From Cellulomonas humilata (GTDB lineage Bacteria; Actinomycetota; Actinomycetes; Actinomycetales; Cellulomonadaceae), in the NCBI RefSeq assembly GCF_013359775.1, contig NZ_JABMCI010000031.1, positions 1-37,631 of the forward strand: DNA of 37,631 nt. The letters are read 5' to 3'. Numbering within the stretch: position 1 is the first letter of the stretch; each line of letters starts with the position of its first letter. The notes below the pieces were generated by a model. The model was not told where the DNA came from. It did not search any database and saw nothing but the letters and a program-made list of their open reading frames with translations. Shown in pieces: positions 7,885 through 17,907 of the stretch. The position numbers and the translations under genes are program-made.

Positions 7885-8928
7885 CTACGAAGCGGTCTTC
7901 GCGGCGCCCGCCGTGATGAGCGGCAGGTACTCGTCGAGCGCCCACGGCACGCTCAGCGGGGTGGCCACCGAGACGGCCATGCCCAGCTGCTTGTCGATCA
8001 TCGGGACGTACGCGCCGGAGGCGAACGCCGGGATCTGCGCCCACAGCGGCTGCGCCTCGGTCGCGGCCTGCTCGTCGGTGTCGTTGAACCACGTGAACAG
8101 CAGCTGGGCGTCGTTCAGCTGGTCGGCGTTCTCCAGCCCGAGGGTCGCGACGAACGTGCCGGGCGAGGACGTCAGCGTCGAGACGGACGGTGCCAGCTGG
8201 AGGCCGAGGCCGGTGAGCAGCTCGACCCGCGGGTCGCCCGGCAGGTACACGGACAGCGCACCGGGCTGGTCGCCGCCGTACACGTAGGCGAAGGTCAGCC
8301 CGGACAGCTCCGGGTTCTCGTTGGCGGCGTCGTCGATCGCGGCCTGACGCTCCGCGAGCAGCGCCTCCGCCTTCTCGGGCACACCCAGCGCCTCGGCCGC
8401 GATGGTGACCTGGTCCTCCAGCGAGGTCTGCCACGGCTCGCCGGGGTAGGCCACGACGGGGACCAGCGCGGAGAGCTGGTCGAACGTCGCCTGGTCGAGC
8501 CCCGACTGCGGGGCCAGCACCAGGTCGGGCTCGAGCGCGACGACCGCGTCGATGTCGAGCTCGGGGTACATCGCGATGGTGGTCGGCAGCTCGTCGCCGG
8601 ACTCCTCGACCGCCTCCCGGAACCACGGCTGGTAGCCGTCGGCGTCGCCGCCCCACGTGTCCGCCTCGATGCCTACCGGCGTCGTGCCCAGCGAGAACGC
8701 GATGTCGGCCGCGCCCCAGCCGAGGGTCACCACCCGCTCGGGCTTCGCGGGGATGTCCGCGGTGCCGAGCGTCGAGTCGATCGACACGGGGAAGATGTCC
8801 TCCGCGGGGGCCGACGCGCTGCCGGACGGCTCCACGGTGGCGTCGTCGGACGCCGCGCCGCATGCGGTGACGGTGAGGGCGACGGCCGTCGCGGTGGCCA
8901 CGAGGGCCGAGAGGCGCGCGATGCGCAC
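7885..8928 (-). CDS. Iron-siderophore ABC transporter substrate-binding lipoprotein
   Basis: A 347-aa FecB/FepB-like periplasmic-binding-fold protein, first gene of the uptake operon. The signal peptide ends in a lipobox LTVTAC with the lipidated Cys23, followed by a Ser/Ala/Asp-rich linker, so it is tethered to the outer face of the membrane. PAKPERVVTLGWGAADIAFSLG and LEPDLVLAP are typical of siderophore-binding proteins. The GTG start at 8928 is preceded by GGGAG eight bases upstream. The gene begins 34 bp after the DtxR/IdeR box, so expression should rise when iron is scarce. Confidence 0.92.
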   Translation of the reverse strand: MRIARLSALVATATAVALTVTACGAASDDATVEPSGSASAPAEDIFPVSIDSTLGTADIPAKPERVVTLGWGAADIAFSLGTTPVGIEADTWGGDADGYQPWFREAVEESGDELPTTIAMYPELDIDAVVALEPDLVLAPQSGLDQATFDQLSALVPVVAYPGEPWQTSLEDQVTIAAEALGVPEKAEALLAERQAAIDDAANENPELSGLTFAYVYGGDQPGALSVYLPGDPRVELLTGLGLQLAPSVSTLTSSPGTFVATLGLENADQLNDAQLLFTWFNDTDEQAATEAQPLWAQIPAFASGAYVPMIDKQLGMAVSVATPLSVPWALDEYLPLITAGAAKTAS

Positions 8929-8961
8929 AGGAGTGCTCCCATCGGATCGGGGTCGAGCGAA

Positions 8962-8980
8962 TGAGGCAAGCCTAACCTCA
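8962..8980 (-). promoter_or_regulatory. DtxR/IdeR iron box overlapping the -10 of the siderophore operon
   Basis: On the minus strand the 19-mer TGAGGTTAGGCTTGCCTCA matches the DtxR/IdeR consensus TWAGGTWAGSCTWACCTWA closely, and 14 of 18 non-central positions obey the dyad. The central TAGGCT (8974-8969) would serve as the -10 hexamer, so the iron-loaded repressor would block RNA polymerase. It lies 33 bp upstream of the binding-protein GTG. Confidence 0.88.
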
Positions 8981-9019
8981 GCTCGAGCGCCGAATCGGAC
9001 GAAGGTCCTGTCGGGAACC

Positions 9020-9916
9020 TCACACGGCGAGCGGGTTCCCGGTCAGCCGCTCGTACGCCTCGACGTACCGGTCCCGGGTGCGCGCGACGACGTCCGCGGG
9101 CAGCGGCGGGGGCGGGGTGTCCGACGCCCGGTCCCACCCGGACGCGTCGGAGGTCAGCCAGTCGCGGACGTACTGCTTGTCGAAGCTGGCCTGCGCGCGG
9201 CCGGGGTGCCAGAGGTCCGCGGGCCAGAACCGCGACGAGTCCGGGGTCAGCACCTCGTCGCCGAGCGTGATCGCGCCCGTCGTGGGGTCGGTGCCGAACT
9301 CGAGCTTGGTGTCGGCCAGGATCACCCCGCGCTCGCGCGCGATGGCCTCCGCCCGGCCGTACACCGCGAGGGTGAGCGACCGCAGCGCGTCCGCCACCTC
9401 GGCACCCACCTGCGCGACCACCGTCTCGAACGGCACGTTCTCGTCGTGCTCCCCGAGCTCCGCCTTGGTGGCGGGCGTGAAGATCGGCTCCGGCAACCGG
9501 GAGCCGTCGACCAGGCCGTCCGGCAGTGCGATCCCGGTGACCGACCGCGACACCCGGTACTCCGCCAGCCCCGAGCCGGTCAGGTACCCGCGCGCGACGC
9601 ACTCGACCGGGAACATCTCCAGCCGTCGGCAGACCATCGCGCGCCCCGCCACCGCGGCGGGCACGTCGGTCGACACCACGTGGTTGGGCACCAGGTCCGC
9701 CAGCTGCTCGAACCACCACAGGCTCAGCTGCGTGAGGACGACGCCCTTGCCGGGGATCCCGGGGCTCAGCACGTGGTCGTAGGCGGACACCCGGTCGCTG
9801 GCCACGACGAGCACCACGTCACCGAGCGACGCCGTCGCCGCCGAGCCGTCGGGCACGTACAGGTCGCGGACCTTGCCGGAGTACGTGTGGGTCCAGCCCG
9901 GGAGGTCAGCAGTCAC
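9020..9916 (-). CDS. purC: Phosphoribosylaminoimidazole-succinocarboxamide synthase (SAICAR synthase)
   Basis: A 298-aa enzyme that condenses CAIR with aspartate using ATP in purine synthesis. Family blocks are clear: YSGKVRDLY (ATP loop), SDRVSAYDHVL, FPVECVARGYLTGSG, ATKAELGEHDENV and LADTKLEFG followed by DEVLTPDSSRFW and SFDKQYVRDW. The length fits the single-domain bacterial/fungal type. The GTG at 9916 puts the conserved LPGWTHTYSGKVRD close to the N-terminus. An ACACT-type hexamer lies 6 bp before it and no good Shine-Dalgarno sequence is present, so it may be leaderless. purD lies two genes upstream on the same strand. Confidence 0.96.
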   Translation of the reverse strand: MTADLPGWTHTYSGKVRDLYVPDGSAATASLGDVVLVVASDRVSAYDHVLSPGIPGKGVVLTQLSLWWFEQLADLVPNHVVSTDVPAAVAGRAMVCRRLEMFPVECVARGYLTGSGLAEYRVSRSVTGIALPDGLVDGSRLPEPIFTPATKAELGEHDENVPFETVVAQVGAEVADALRSLTLAVYGRAEAIARERGVILADTKLEFGTDPTTGAITLGDEVLTPDSSRFWPADLWHPGRAQASFDKQYVRDWLTSDASGWDRASDTPPPPLPADVVARTRDRYVEAYERLTGNPLAV

Positions 9917-9928
9917 GCGCCTAGTGTG
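9917..9928 (-). promoter_or_regulatory. Leaderless-type -10 element of purC
   Basis: Hexamer CACACT (minus strand, 9928-9923) followed by 6 bp and then the purC GTG. It keeps the A-at-2 and T-at-6 pattern and the exact spacing found at other starts here. It is weaker than the TANNNT examples. Confidence 0.35.
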
Positions 9929-9933
9929 CCGGA

Positions 9934-10344
9934 TCAGACGAGGTCGTCCCCGCCCTCGAGCCCCTCCGGGATGGGCAGCCCGACCAGCCGCACCAGCCGC
10001 TCGACGGTCTCCTCGACGAACGTGTCCTCCGGCTCGTCCACGTGCGCCTCCGCCAGCAGCCTCCGCACGTGCTTGGCCTCGACGTCCACGGCCCCGACCA
10101 GCAGCGCCCACTCCGCGAACGCCTCGGCCTCGGCGTCGAGGTCGACGGGGTCGCTCTCCGCCGGGTCGTCGAAGTAGTCCCGCGGCTGGAAGCCCAGGTA
10201 GAACCGCCCGAGCCCGTCCGGTGCCGGCCGGTAGTCGACGGTGGCGATGTCGCCGTCCTGGACCCGGATCGTCAGGCTCGGGACCACGTCCGCGTCCCCG
10301 CCCCACTCGCCGCCGCCGTACACGAACTTCTCGGTGCTGCCCAT
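9934..10344 (-). CDS. Conserved-looking hypothetical protein, acidic, 136 aa
   Basis: Not recognised. The 136-aa product is soluble and acidic, with an N-terminal beta-rich half (VPSLTIRVQDGDIATVDYRP, GRFYLGFQPRDYFDDP) and a helical C-terminal half rich in Glu/Asp (EETVERLVRLVGL). No signal peptide, membrane segment or catalytic motif is visible. Codon use matches its neighbours, so it is a real gene. It sits between purD and purC on the same strand, 9 bp after the purD stop, and has its own TAGGTT hexamer 6 bp before the ATG. A function in purine metabolism is suggested only by position. Confidence 0.72.
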   Translation of the reverse strand: MGSTEKFVYGGGEWGGDADVVPSLTIRVQDGDIATVDYRPAPDGLGRFYLGFQPRDYFDDPAESDPVDLDAEAEAFAEWALLVGAVDVEAKHVRRLLAEAHVDEPEDTFVEETVERLVRLVGLPIPEGLEGGDDLV

Positions 10345-10356
10345 CCCGCGAACCTA
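10345..10356 (-). promoter_or_regulatory. Leaderless -10 element built on the purD stop codon
   Basis: TAGGTT (minus strand, 10356-10351) is 6 bp before the ATG at 10344. Its first three bases are the TAG stop codon of purD (10356-10354). No Shine-Dalgarno sequence is convincing. Confidence 0.5.
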
Positions 10357-11658
10357 GACCAGCGGAGCGCCTGCCACCGCGGCGGCGATGTCCGAGCGGT
10401 GGTGCGAGAACGGCAGGTCGATCTGCGCGACTCCCGCGTACGCCGCGGCGCGGGCGGCGGCCAGGTCGGGCCCGACGCCGACGACCGACAGCACGCGACC
10501 GCCGGCCGCCACGAGATGGGCGCCGTCGATCGCGTCGTCGTCATCACCGGGCGGGTTGAGCTGGAGAGCCGTGCCCGCGTGCAGCACGTGCACCCCGGGC
10601 AGGGCGTCGGCGGCCTCGATCCCTGTGATCGGGTCCCCGGAGCGAACCGTGCCCGGGTAGCCGCCGGACGCGATCACGACGGTCACGGCCGCGTCGTCGC
10701 GCCACTGGAGCGGCGGCAGCGTGCCGAGCGTGCCGGTCGCGCTCGCGAGCAGCACCCCGGCCAGCGGCGTCGCCAGCCGCGCGAGGACGACCTGCGTCTC
10801 CGGGTCGCCGAACCGAGCGTTGAACTCGACGACCTTCACGCCGGTCGACGTGAGCGCCAGGCCGACGTACAGGACGCCGGAGAACGGGGTGCCGCGGCGC
10901 GCCATCTCGGCGATCGTCGGGCGCGCGACGCGCTCGACCACCTCGTCGACCAGGTCCACCGGCGCCCACGGCAGCGGCGAGTACGCGCCCATCCCGCCCG
11001 TGTTCGGGCCCTCGTCGCCGTCGTGCGCGCGCTTGAAGTCCTGTGCGGGCACCAGCGGCACCACGTCGGCGCCGTCCGACAGGACGAACAGGGAGATCTC
11101 CGGGCCGTCCAGGTAGTCCTCGACGACGATCCGGCCACCGGGCTTGGCCAGGCAGGCCGCCGCGTGCGCCAGCGCCTCGGCACGGTCGTCGGTGACGACG
11201 ACGCCCTTGCCCGCCGCGAGCCCGTCGTCCTTGACCACGTACGGGGCGCCGAACGCGTCCAGGCCGGCGGCGGCCTCCTCGATCGTGGTCGCCACGCGCG
11301 GCTCGGCGGTGGGCACGCCCGCGGCGGCCATGACCTCCTTGGCGAACGCCTTCGACCCCTCGAGCTGCGCACCGGCCGCGGACGGGCCGAACACGGGGAT
11401 CCCCTCCGCCCGCACCGCGTCGGCGACGCCCGCGACCAGCGGGGCCTCGGGGCCGACGACGACGAGGTCCGCGCCCAGCGACGTGGCGAGCACCGCGACC
11501 GCGGCACCGTCCAGCTGATCGACCGCGTGCAGCGTGGCCAGCGTCCCGATCCCGGGGTTCCCCGGGGCCGCGTGCAGCGCGGTGACCGCCGGGTCGAGGG
11601 ACAGCGCGCGCACCAGCGCGTGCTCACGGGCACCGGTGCCGACGACGAGGATCTTCAC
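10354..11658 (-). CDS. purD: Phosphoribosylamine--glycine ligase (GAR synthetase)
   Basis: A 434-aa ATP-grasp enzyme joining glycine to phosphoribosylamine in purine synthesis. The N-terminus has [11 protein letters not shown] and APGNPGIG, the ATP-grasp core has [16 protein letters not shown] and [17 protein letters not shown], and the metal-binding segment has [13 protein letters not shown] and [17 protein letters not shown]; all are canonical. The GTG at 11658 starts the conserved [11 protein letters not shown]. It begins 11 bp after the pckG stop on the same strand. The pckG TAG forms part of a TAGGCT hexamer 8 bp before this start, so it may have its own promoter. Confidence 0.96.
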   Translation of the reverse strand: MKILVVGTGAREHALVRALSLDPAVTALHAAPGNPGIGTLATLHAVDQLDGAAVAVLATSLGADLVVVGPEAPLVAGVADAVRAEGIPVFGPSAAGAQLEGSKAFAKEVMAAAGVPTAEPRVATTIEEAAAGLDAFGAPYVVKDDGLAAGKGVVVTDDRAEALAHAAACLAKPGGRIVVEDYLDGPEISLFVLSDGADVVPLVPAQDFKRAHDGDEGPNTGGMGAYSPLPWAPVDLVDEVVERVARPTIAEMARRGTPFSGVLYVGLALTSTGVKVVEFNARFGDPETQVVLARLATPLAGVLLASATGTLGTLPPLQWRDDAAVTVVIASGGYPGTVRSGDPITGIEAADALPGVHVLHAGTALQLNPPGDDDDAIDGAHLVAAGGRVLSVVGVGPDLAAARAAAYAGVAQIDLPFSHHRSDIAAAVAGAPLV

Positions 11659-11669
11659 GTGCCGGGAGC

Positions 11670-13550
11670 CTACCCGGCGGCCTCCATGGCCCGCAGACGT
11701 GCCCGGAGGCCGTCCAGCTCGTCGACCATCGCGAGCGGCAGCCGGTCGCCGAACCGGGCGAAGAACTCCTCGGTCAGGTCGCACTCGGCGAGCCACGCCG
11801 CCGCGTCGACCGCGAGCAGCTGCTCCAGCGCGTCCGCCGGCAGGTCGAGCCCGTCCAGGCCCAGCTCGCCCGGTGCCGGCAGCACGCCGATGGGCGAGTC
11901 GGTCCCCTCCAGCGACCCGTCGAGCCGCTGGAGAGCCCACGCGAGCACCCGGGAGTTCTCCCCGAACCCTGGCCACAGGTAGGAGCCGTCCGCGCCCTTG
12001 CGGAACCAGTTGACGCCGAACACCGACGGCAGCGGGATGCCGCGGGCCGAGAGGGTCGCGCCGAGCCGCAGCCAGTGCGCCCAGTGGTCGGCCATGTTGT
12101 AGCCGCAGAACGGGAGCATGGCGAAGGGGTCGCGACGCAGGGTCCCGACGGGCCCCTCCGCGGCGGCGGTCTGCTCGGACGCGATCGTCGCGCCCAGGAA
12201 CACTCCGTGCGCCCAGTCCCGCGCCTGCACCACGAGCGGCACGTTGGTGGCCCGTCGGCCGCCGAACCAGATCGCGTCGATGGGCACACCCTCGGGCGAG
12301 TCCCACTCGTCGGCGATGGTCGGGCACTGCTCGGCGGCGACCGTGAACCGGCTGTTCGGGTGGGCGGCCGGCTCGTCGGACGCGGGGGTCCAGTCACGGC
12401 CCTGCCAGTCGGTCAGGTGGTCCGGCGGGGTGTCGGTCAGGCCCTCCCACCAGACGTCGCCCTCGTCGGTGAGGGCGACGTTGGTGAAGATCACGTCGTG
12501 CGTGAGGGTCGCGATGGCCGCCGGGTTGGTGCTCACGCCCGTGCCGGGGGCGACGCCGAAGAAGCCCGCCTCGGGGTTGATCGCCCGCAGCCGGCCGTCG
12601 GTGCCGGGTCCGCCCGGGCGCAGCCAGGCGATGTCGTCGCCGATGGTCTCGACCGTCCAGCCCGGGATCGTCGGACGGAGCATCGCCAGGTTCGTCTTGC
12701 CGCAGGCCGACGGGAACGCGGCCGCGACGTGCGACACCTGCCCGGCCGGCGAGGTCACGCGCAGGACGAGCATGTGCTCGGCCAGCCAGCCCTCGTCGCG
12801 CGCCATCACCGACGCGATCCGCAGCGCGAAGCACTTCTTGCCCAGCAGGGCGTTCCCGCCGTAGCCGGACCCGAACGACCAGATCTCCCGGGTCTCGGGG
12901 AAGTGGGCGATGTACTTGGTGGAGCTGCACGGCCACGGCACGTCGGCCTCGCCGGGCTCCAGGGGCGCGCCTACCGAGTGGACCGCGGGCACGAAGTCAC
13001 CGTCGGCACCCAGCAGCTCCAGCACCGGGGTGCCCACCCGGGTCATGATCCGCATGCTCACGACGACGTAGGGCGAGTCGGTGACCTGGACGCCCAGCTG
13101 CGAGATCGGTCCGCCCAGCGGGCCCATCGAGAACGGGACGACGTACATGGTCCGCCCGCGCATCGACCCGGCGAACACCCCCGCCAGCTCCGCGCGCATG
13201 ACGTGCGGCTCGCGCCAGTGGTTGGTCGGGCCGGCGTCGTCGGGGTCCTCCGAGCAGATGAACGTGCGGTCCTCGACGCGGGCGACGTCGGACGGGTCGG
13301 AGCGCGCGAGGTAGGAGCCCGGCCGCAGCTCCTCGTTCAGCCGGATCAGGGTGCCGGCCTCGACCATGCCCTCGACCAGCGCCGACGCCTGCTCGGCGGA
13401 CCCGTCCACCCAGACGACCTCGTCGGGCTCCGTCAGCGCCGCGACCGCGCCGACCCACGCCTGCAGGCCGGCGTGCCGCTGGGCGCCGGGCGCCGAGGGG
13501 ACGACGACCGGGGCGAGATCGAAGTACGGGTGGTGCTCGACGAGCGTCAT
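11670..13550 (-). CDS. pckG: Phosphoenolpyruvate carboxykinase (GTP)
   Basis: A 626-aa GTP-dependent PEPCK, converting oxaloacetate to PEP in gluconeogenesis. The kinase motif [13 protein letters not shown] carries the reactive Cys283. [39 protein letters not shown] is split over the substrate- and metal-binding region, and [14 protein letters not shown] lies in the C-terminal domain with FGVNWFRKG. The ATG at 13550 was preferred over one 11 codons upstream because GGAGG stands 5 bases before it and the upstream residues are not conserved. An inverted repeat at 13559-13585 touches this ribosome binding site, which suggests regulation at the leader. Confidence 0.96.
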   Translation of the reverse strand: MTLVEHHPYFDLAPVVVPSAPGAQRHAGLQAWVGAVAALTEPDEVVWVDGSAEQASALVEGMVEAGTLIRLNEELRPGSYLARSDPSDVARVEDRTFICSEDPDDAGPTNHWREPHVMRAELAGVFAGSMRGRTMYVVPFSMGPLGGPISQLGVQVTDSPYVVVSMRIMTRVGTPVLELLGADGDFVPAVHSVGAPLEPGEADVPWPCSSTKYIAHFPETREIWSFGSGYGGNALLGKKCFALRIASVMARDEGWLAEHMLVLRVTSPAGQVSHVAAAFPSACGKTNLAMLRPTIPGWTVETIGDDIAWLRPGGPGTDGRLRAINPEAGFFGVAPGTGVSTNPAAIATLTHDVIFTNVALTDEGDVWWEGLTDTPPDHLTDWQGRDWTPASDEPAAHPNSRFTVAAEQCPTIADEWDSPEGVPIDAIWFGGRRATNVPLVVQARDWAHGVFLGATIASEQTAAAEGPVGTLRRDPFAMLPFCGYNMADHWAHWLRLGATLSARGIPLPSVFGVNWFRKGADGSYLWPGFGENSRVLAWALQRLDGSLEGTDSPIGVLPAPGELGLDGLDLPADALEQLLAVDAAAWLAECDLTEEFFARFGDRLPLAMVDELDGLRARLRAMEAAG

Positions 13551-13558
13551 GACGACCT

Positions 13559-13585
13559 CCGTGAAGGGACCAAGTCCTTCCACGG
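13559..13585 (-). promoter_or_regulatory. Inverted repeat overlapping the pckG ribosome binding site
   Basis: Arms of 12 bases, CCGTGAAGGGAC (13559-13570) and GTCCTTCCACGG (13574-13585), pair at 10 of 12 positions around a 3-base loop. On the pckG transcript the 3' arm ends inside the GGAGG (13560-13556). It could be a leader hairpin that hides the ribosome binding site or a dimeric repressor operator near the transcription start. Confidence 0.5.
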
Positions 13586-13655
13586 TGGACCTCTTCGCGT
13601 GCGGATTCCATCACCCGCGACCGGAAACATCCGCGATTCTTGCGATCTACACAAC

Positions 13656-14252
13656 TCAGGCGTTCTCGTCGAGCGGCAACGGGAGGGCGTCGAAGTAGAT
13701 CCGCACCCGGCGGCGACCCTCGGTGTCGCCGGCCGCCTTGCGCTCCTTGGCGTGCTTGAGCGCGCCGTCGATGATCTCCTGCACGGCCACCACGACCTGC
13801 TCCAGCTCCTGCAGGGTGAGGTCCGCCGTCGTCCGGTCGTTCATCGCCGCGGCCTCCCACTCCGGGGCGTCCCCCGCGAGCATCCACCGGCTCAGCACCT
13901 GCGCGCGCTCGGCGACGACCCCCTGCAGCAGCGCGTTGGCCGCCTCCGCGGTGCGGGGGTCGCGCAGCATGTCCCGCCCGTCGACGCTGTAGCCGACCGC
14001 GCGCCACCACCGGTCGCGGCCGCGCTCGTGCGCCGGGTCGTCCTCGACGAAGCCGTGCTTCTCCAGCTGGCGCAGGTGGTAGCTGGTCTGCCCGCTGCTC
14101 TCCCCCAGGCGCCGGCCCAGCTGGCTGGCGGTGGCGGACCCGTGCTCGGACAGGTAGTCGTACATCGCCATCCGCAGCGGGTGCGCCAACGCCTTGAGCT
14201 CCTCCGGCCCGATGGCACGGGCACGGAACGGCAGGGGCTTGCTCTCGCTCAT
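13656..14252 (-). CDS. ArsR-like winged-helix transcriptional regulator
   Basis: A 198-aa protein with an N-terminal winged helix-turn-helix. The order LKALAHPLRMAMYDYLSEHG, SATASQLGRRLGESSGQTSYHLRQLEKHGFVEDD is the classical ArsR/HTH_20 fold with the recognition helix in SSGQTSYHLRQL. The C-terminal helical half (about residues 95-198) probably serves dimerisation or ligand sensing; metal-binding cysteines are absent, so a metal sensor is unlikely. It is divergent from an MFS exporter with 75 bp between them, holding repeats that look like its operator. The usual logic would be repression of itself and the exporter, relieved by the exported compound. Confidence 0.86.
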   Translation of the reverse strand: MSESKPLPFRARAIGPEELKALAHPLRMAMYDYLSEHGSATASQLGRRLGESSGQTSYHLRQLEKHGFVEDDPAHERGRDRWWRAVGYSVDGRDMLRDPRTAEAANALLQGVVAERAQVLSRWMLAGDAPEWEAAAMNDRTTADLTLQELEQVVVAVQEIIDGALKHAKERKAAGDTEGRRRVRIYFDALPLPLDENA

Positions 14253-14296
14253 TCGCAGAGATACCTTTGCAGAGTTGTCTTTGCAGAGAATTCTCT
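14251..14296. promoter_or_regulatory. Candidate operator: three 14-bp-spaced repeats and a 12-bp palindrome
   Basis: GCAGAG occurs at 14255, 14269 and 14283, exactly 14 bp apart. The last two copies share CTTTGCAGAG; the first is preceded by TTC. The third copy runs into the perfect palindrome AGAGAATTCTCT (14285-14296). The block fills the gap between the ArsR-like regulator and the MFS gene and begins at the regulator's start codon, as expected of a shared operator. Confidence 0.6.
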
Positions 14297-14327
14297 TCGA
14301 TCCTACCGTCCCATCGCAGGAGTCCCC

Positions 14328-16896
<2,569 letters not shown>

Positions 16897-16945
16897 CTAC
16901 GGTGCGGACCCGTGTTCGGGGGCCGGGCACCGGGCGGCAGTGACC

Positions 16946-16967
16946 CAGTACCTCCGAGAGGGTACCG
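16946..16967 (-). repeat. Hairpin between DUF3151 gene and purA
   Basis: GTACCTC (16948-16954), loop CGA, then GAGGGTAC (16958-16965) pair with one bulged base, and flanking CC/GG can extend the stem with one more mismatch pair. It sits in the 123-bp gap downstream of DUF3151 and upstream of purA. No T-run follows on the minus strand. It might be a weak terminator or attenuator; nothing else is recognised in this gap. Confidence 0.3.
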
Positions 16968-16998
16968 GACCGTCAAGAAATGGTCATGTCAGCGCACG

Positions 16999-17427
16999 TC
17001 ACCTGAGCGCGGCGACCTCGTCCACGGACGTCCCGCTGTCCACGAGGAACGTCTCGCAGCGCTCGGCCTCCTCGGACTCGCCGATGGCCTCGGCCGCCTC
17101 CGCGAGCGCCAGCAGCGCCCGGAGGAACCCCTCGTTGGGCGCGTGGTCGGCGGGGATCGGACCCCGCCCGTGCCAGCCGGCGCGGCGCAGGGCGTCCAGC
17201 CCGCGGTGGTAGCCGGTGCGCGCGTAGGCGTACGCCGCCACCGGGTCCCCGTCGTCCGCGAGCGCGCTCTCCGCCAGGAGCGCCCACAGGAGCGACGACG
17301 CCGGCGCGGCGGGCACGGCCTCGCGCGGCGTCGACCCGCTGCTCAGCACTGCGCGGGCGTCCGCGTCGGGTCCGTCGGCGGGCAGCAGCGTCGGGGCGGG
17401 ACCGTCCAGCAGGTTCTCGTGGCTCAT
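16999..17427 (-). CDS. DUF3151 domain protein
   Basis: A 142-aa soluble protein of the actinobacterial DUF3151 family, recognisable by SSLLWALLAESALADDGDPVAAYAYARTGYHRGLDALRRAGW in pieces across residues 46-90 and by PNEGFLRALLALAEAAEAIGE. The helical repeats resemble a TPR-like fold. Function is unknown. In Mycobacterium tuberculosis the homologue (Rv0360c, from memory) also lies between purA and fba, so the position is conserved. ATG 17427 fits; a GACACT hexamer 6 bp upstream and the absence of a Shine-Dalgarno sequence suggest a leaderless transcript. Confidence 0.88.
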   Translation of the reverse strand: MSHENLLDGPAPTLLPADGPDADARAVLSSGSTPREAVPAAPASSLLWALLAESALADDGDPVAAYAYARTGYHRGLDALRRAGWHGRGPIPADHAPNEGFLRALLALAEAAEAIGESEEAERCETFLVDSGTSVDEVAALR

Positions 17428-17439
17428 GCGCACAGTGTC
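17428..17439 (-). promoter_or_regulatory. Leaderless-type -10 element of the DUF3151 gene
   Basis: GACACT (minus strand, 17439-17434), 6 bp, then ATG at 17427, with no ribosome binding site. Same spacing and A2/T6 pattern as the other leaderless candidates. Confidence 0.4.
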
Positions 17440-17535
17440 CCCCACCGTGTGCGCGGGAGGAGGGGCGCGGTTACAGTCGTCTCGCCGACCTGGACCGCTG
17501 TTCGGCTCGCCGCCCCGCAACCCGACAGGGCACAC

Positions 17536-17907
17536 ATGATCGAGATCTCCACGTCCGCGACGACGACCACCTTGGCGGTCGCCGGCGACCTCGACCTGGC
17601 CGAGCGCGACCAGTTCCCGGAGATCGCCGCGCGCGTCGTGGGACTGCGCCGCCAGCTGCTGGTGATCGACATGTGCCAGGTCACGTTCATGGACTCCACC
17701 GGCGCGGCGTTCCTCATCTCGCTCGCCGACTCCGGCCGCAAGCGTGGCGGCGCCACCGTCCTGCGCGGCGCGGACCCGCGGGACCTGTTCGTCATCGAGA
17801 TCTGCGGCGCGCTCGAGCTGTTCCGGATCGACGCCGAGCACCACTGCGAGGCGGGCGTCAGCCAGTCCGGCTTCCGTCGGCCCGACGGGGCGCCGACCCC
17901 GGCCTAG
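17536..17907 (+). CDS. STAS-domain anti-sigma factor antagonist (first copy)
   Basis: A 123-aa single STAS domain like SpoIIAA/RsbV. The phosphorylation motif is TFMDSTGAAF with Ser54 as the expected phosphoacceptor; the beta-strand LAVAGDLDLAERDQF precedes it and LFVIEICGALELF follows. Unphosphorylated antagonists bind an anti-sigma kinase and release a sigma factor. A C-terminal tail of about 20 residues is extra. It converges on the PP2C phosphatase/HATPase gene, the stops sharing one CTAG, and a second STAS gene lies on that gene's other side. This makes it a likely substrate of both the phosphatase and kinase domains next door. Confidence 0.9.
   Translation: MIEISTSATTTTLAVAGDLDLAERDQFPEIAARVVGLRRQLLVIDMCQVTFMDSTGAAFLISLADSGRKRGGATVLRGADPRDLFVIEICGALELFRIDAEHHCEAGVSQSGFRRPDGAPTPA

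Noticed and set aside
8657..10177. A 506-codon plus-strand open frame across the iron operon head, its promoter and purC
   Set aside because: It crosses a clear regulatory region and runs antisense to two well-supported genes.
13551..13655. A metabolite riboswitch in the pckG leader
   Set aside because: Only a single stem with a 3-base loop is visible in about 100 bp; no known riboswitch core was recognised.
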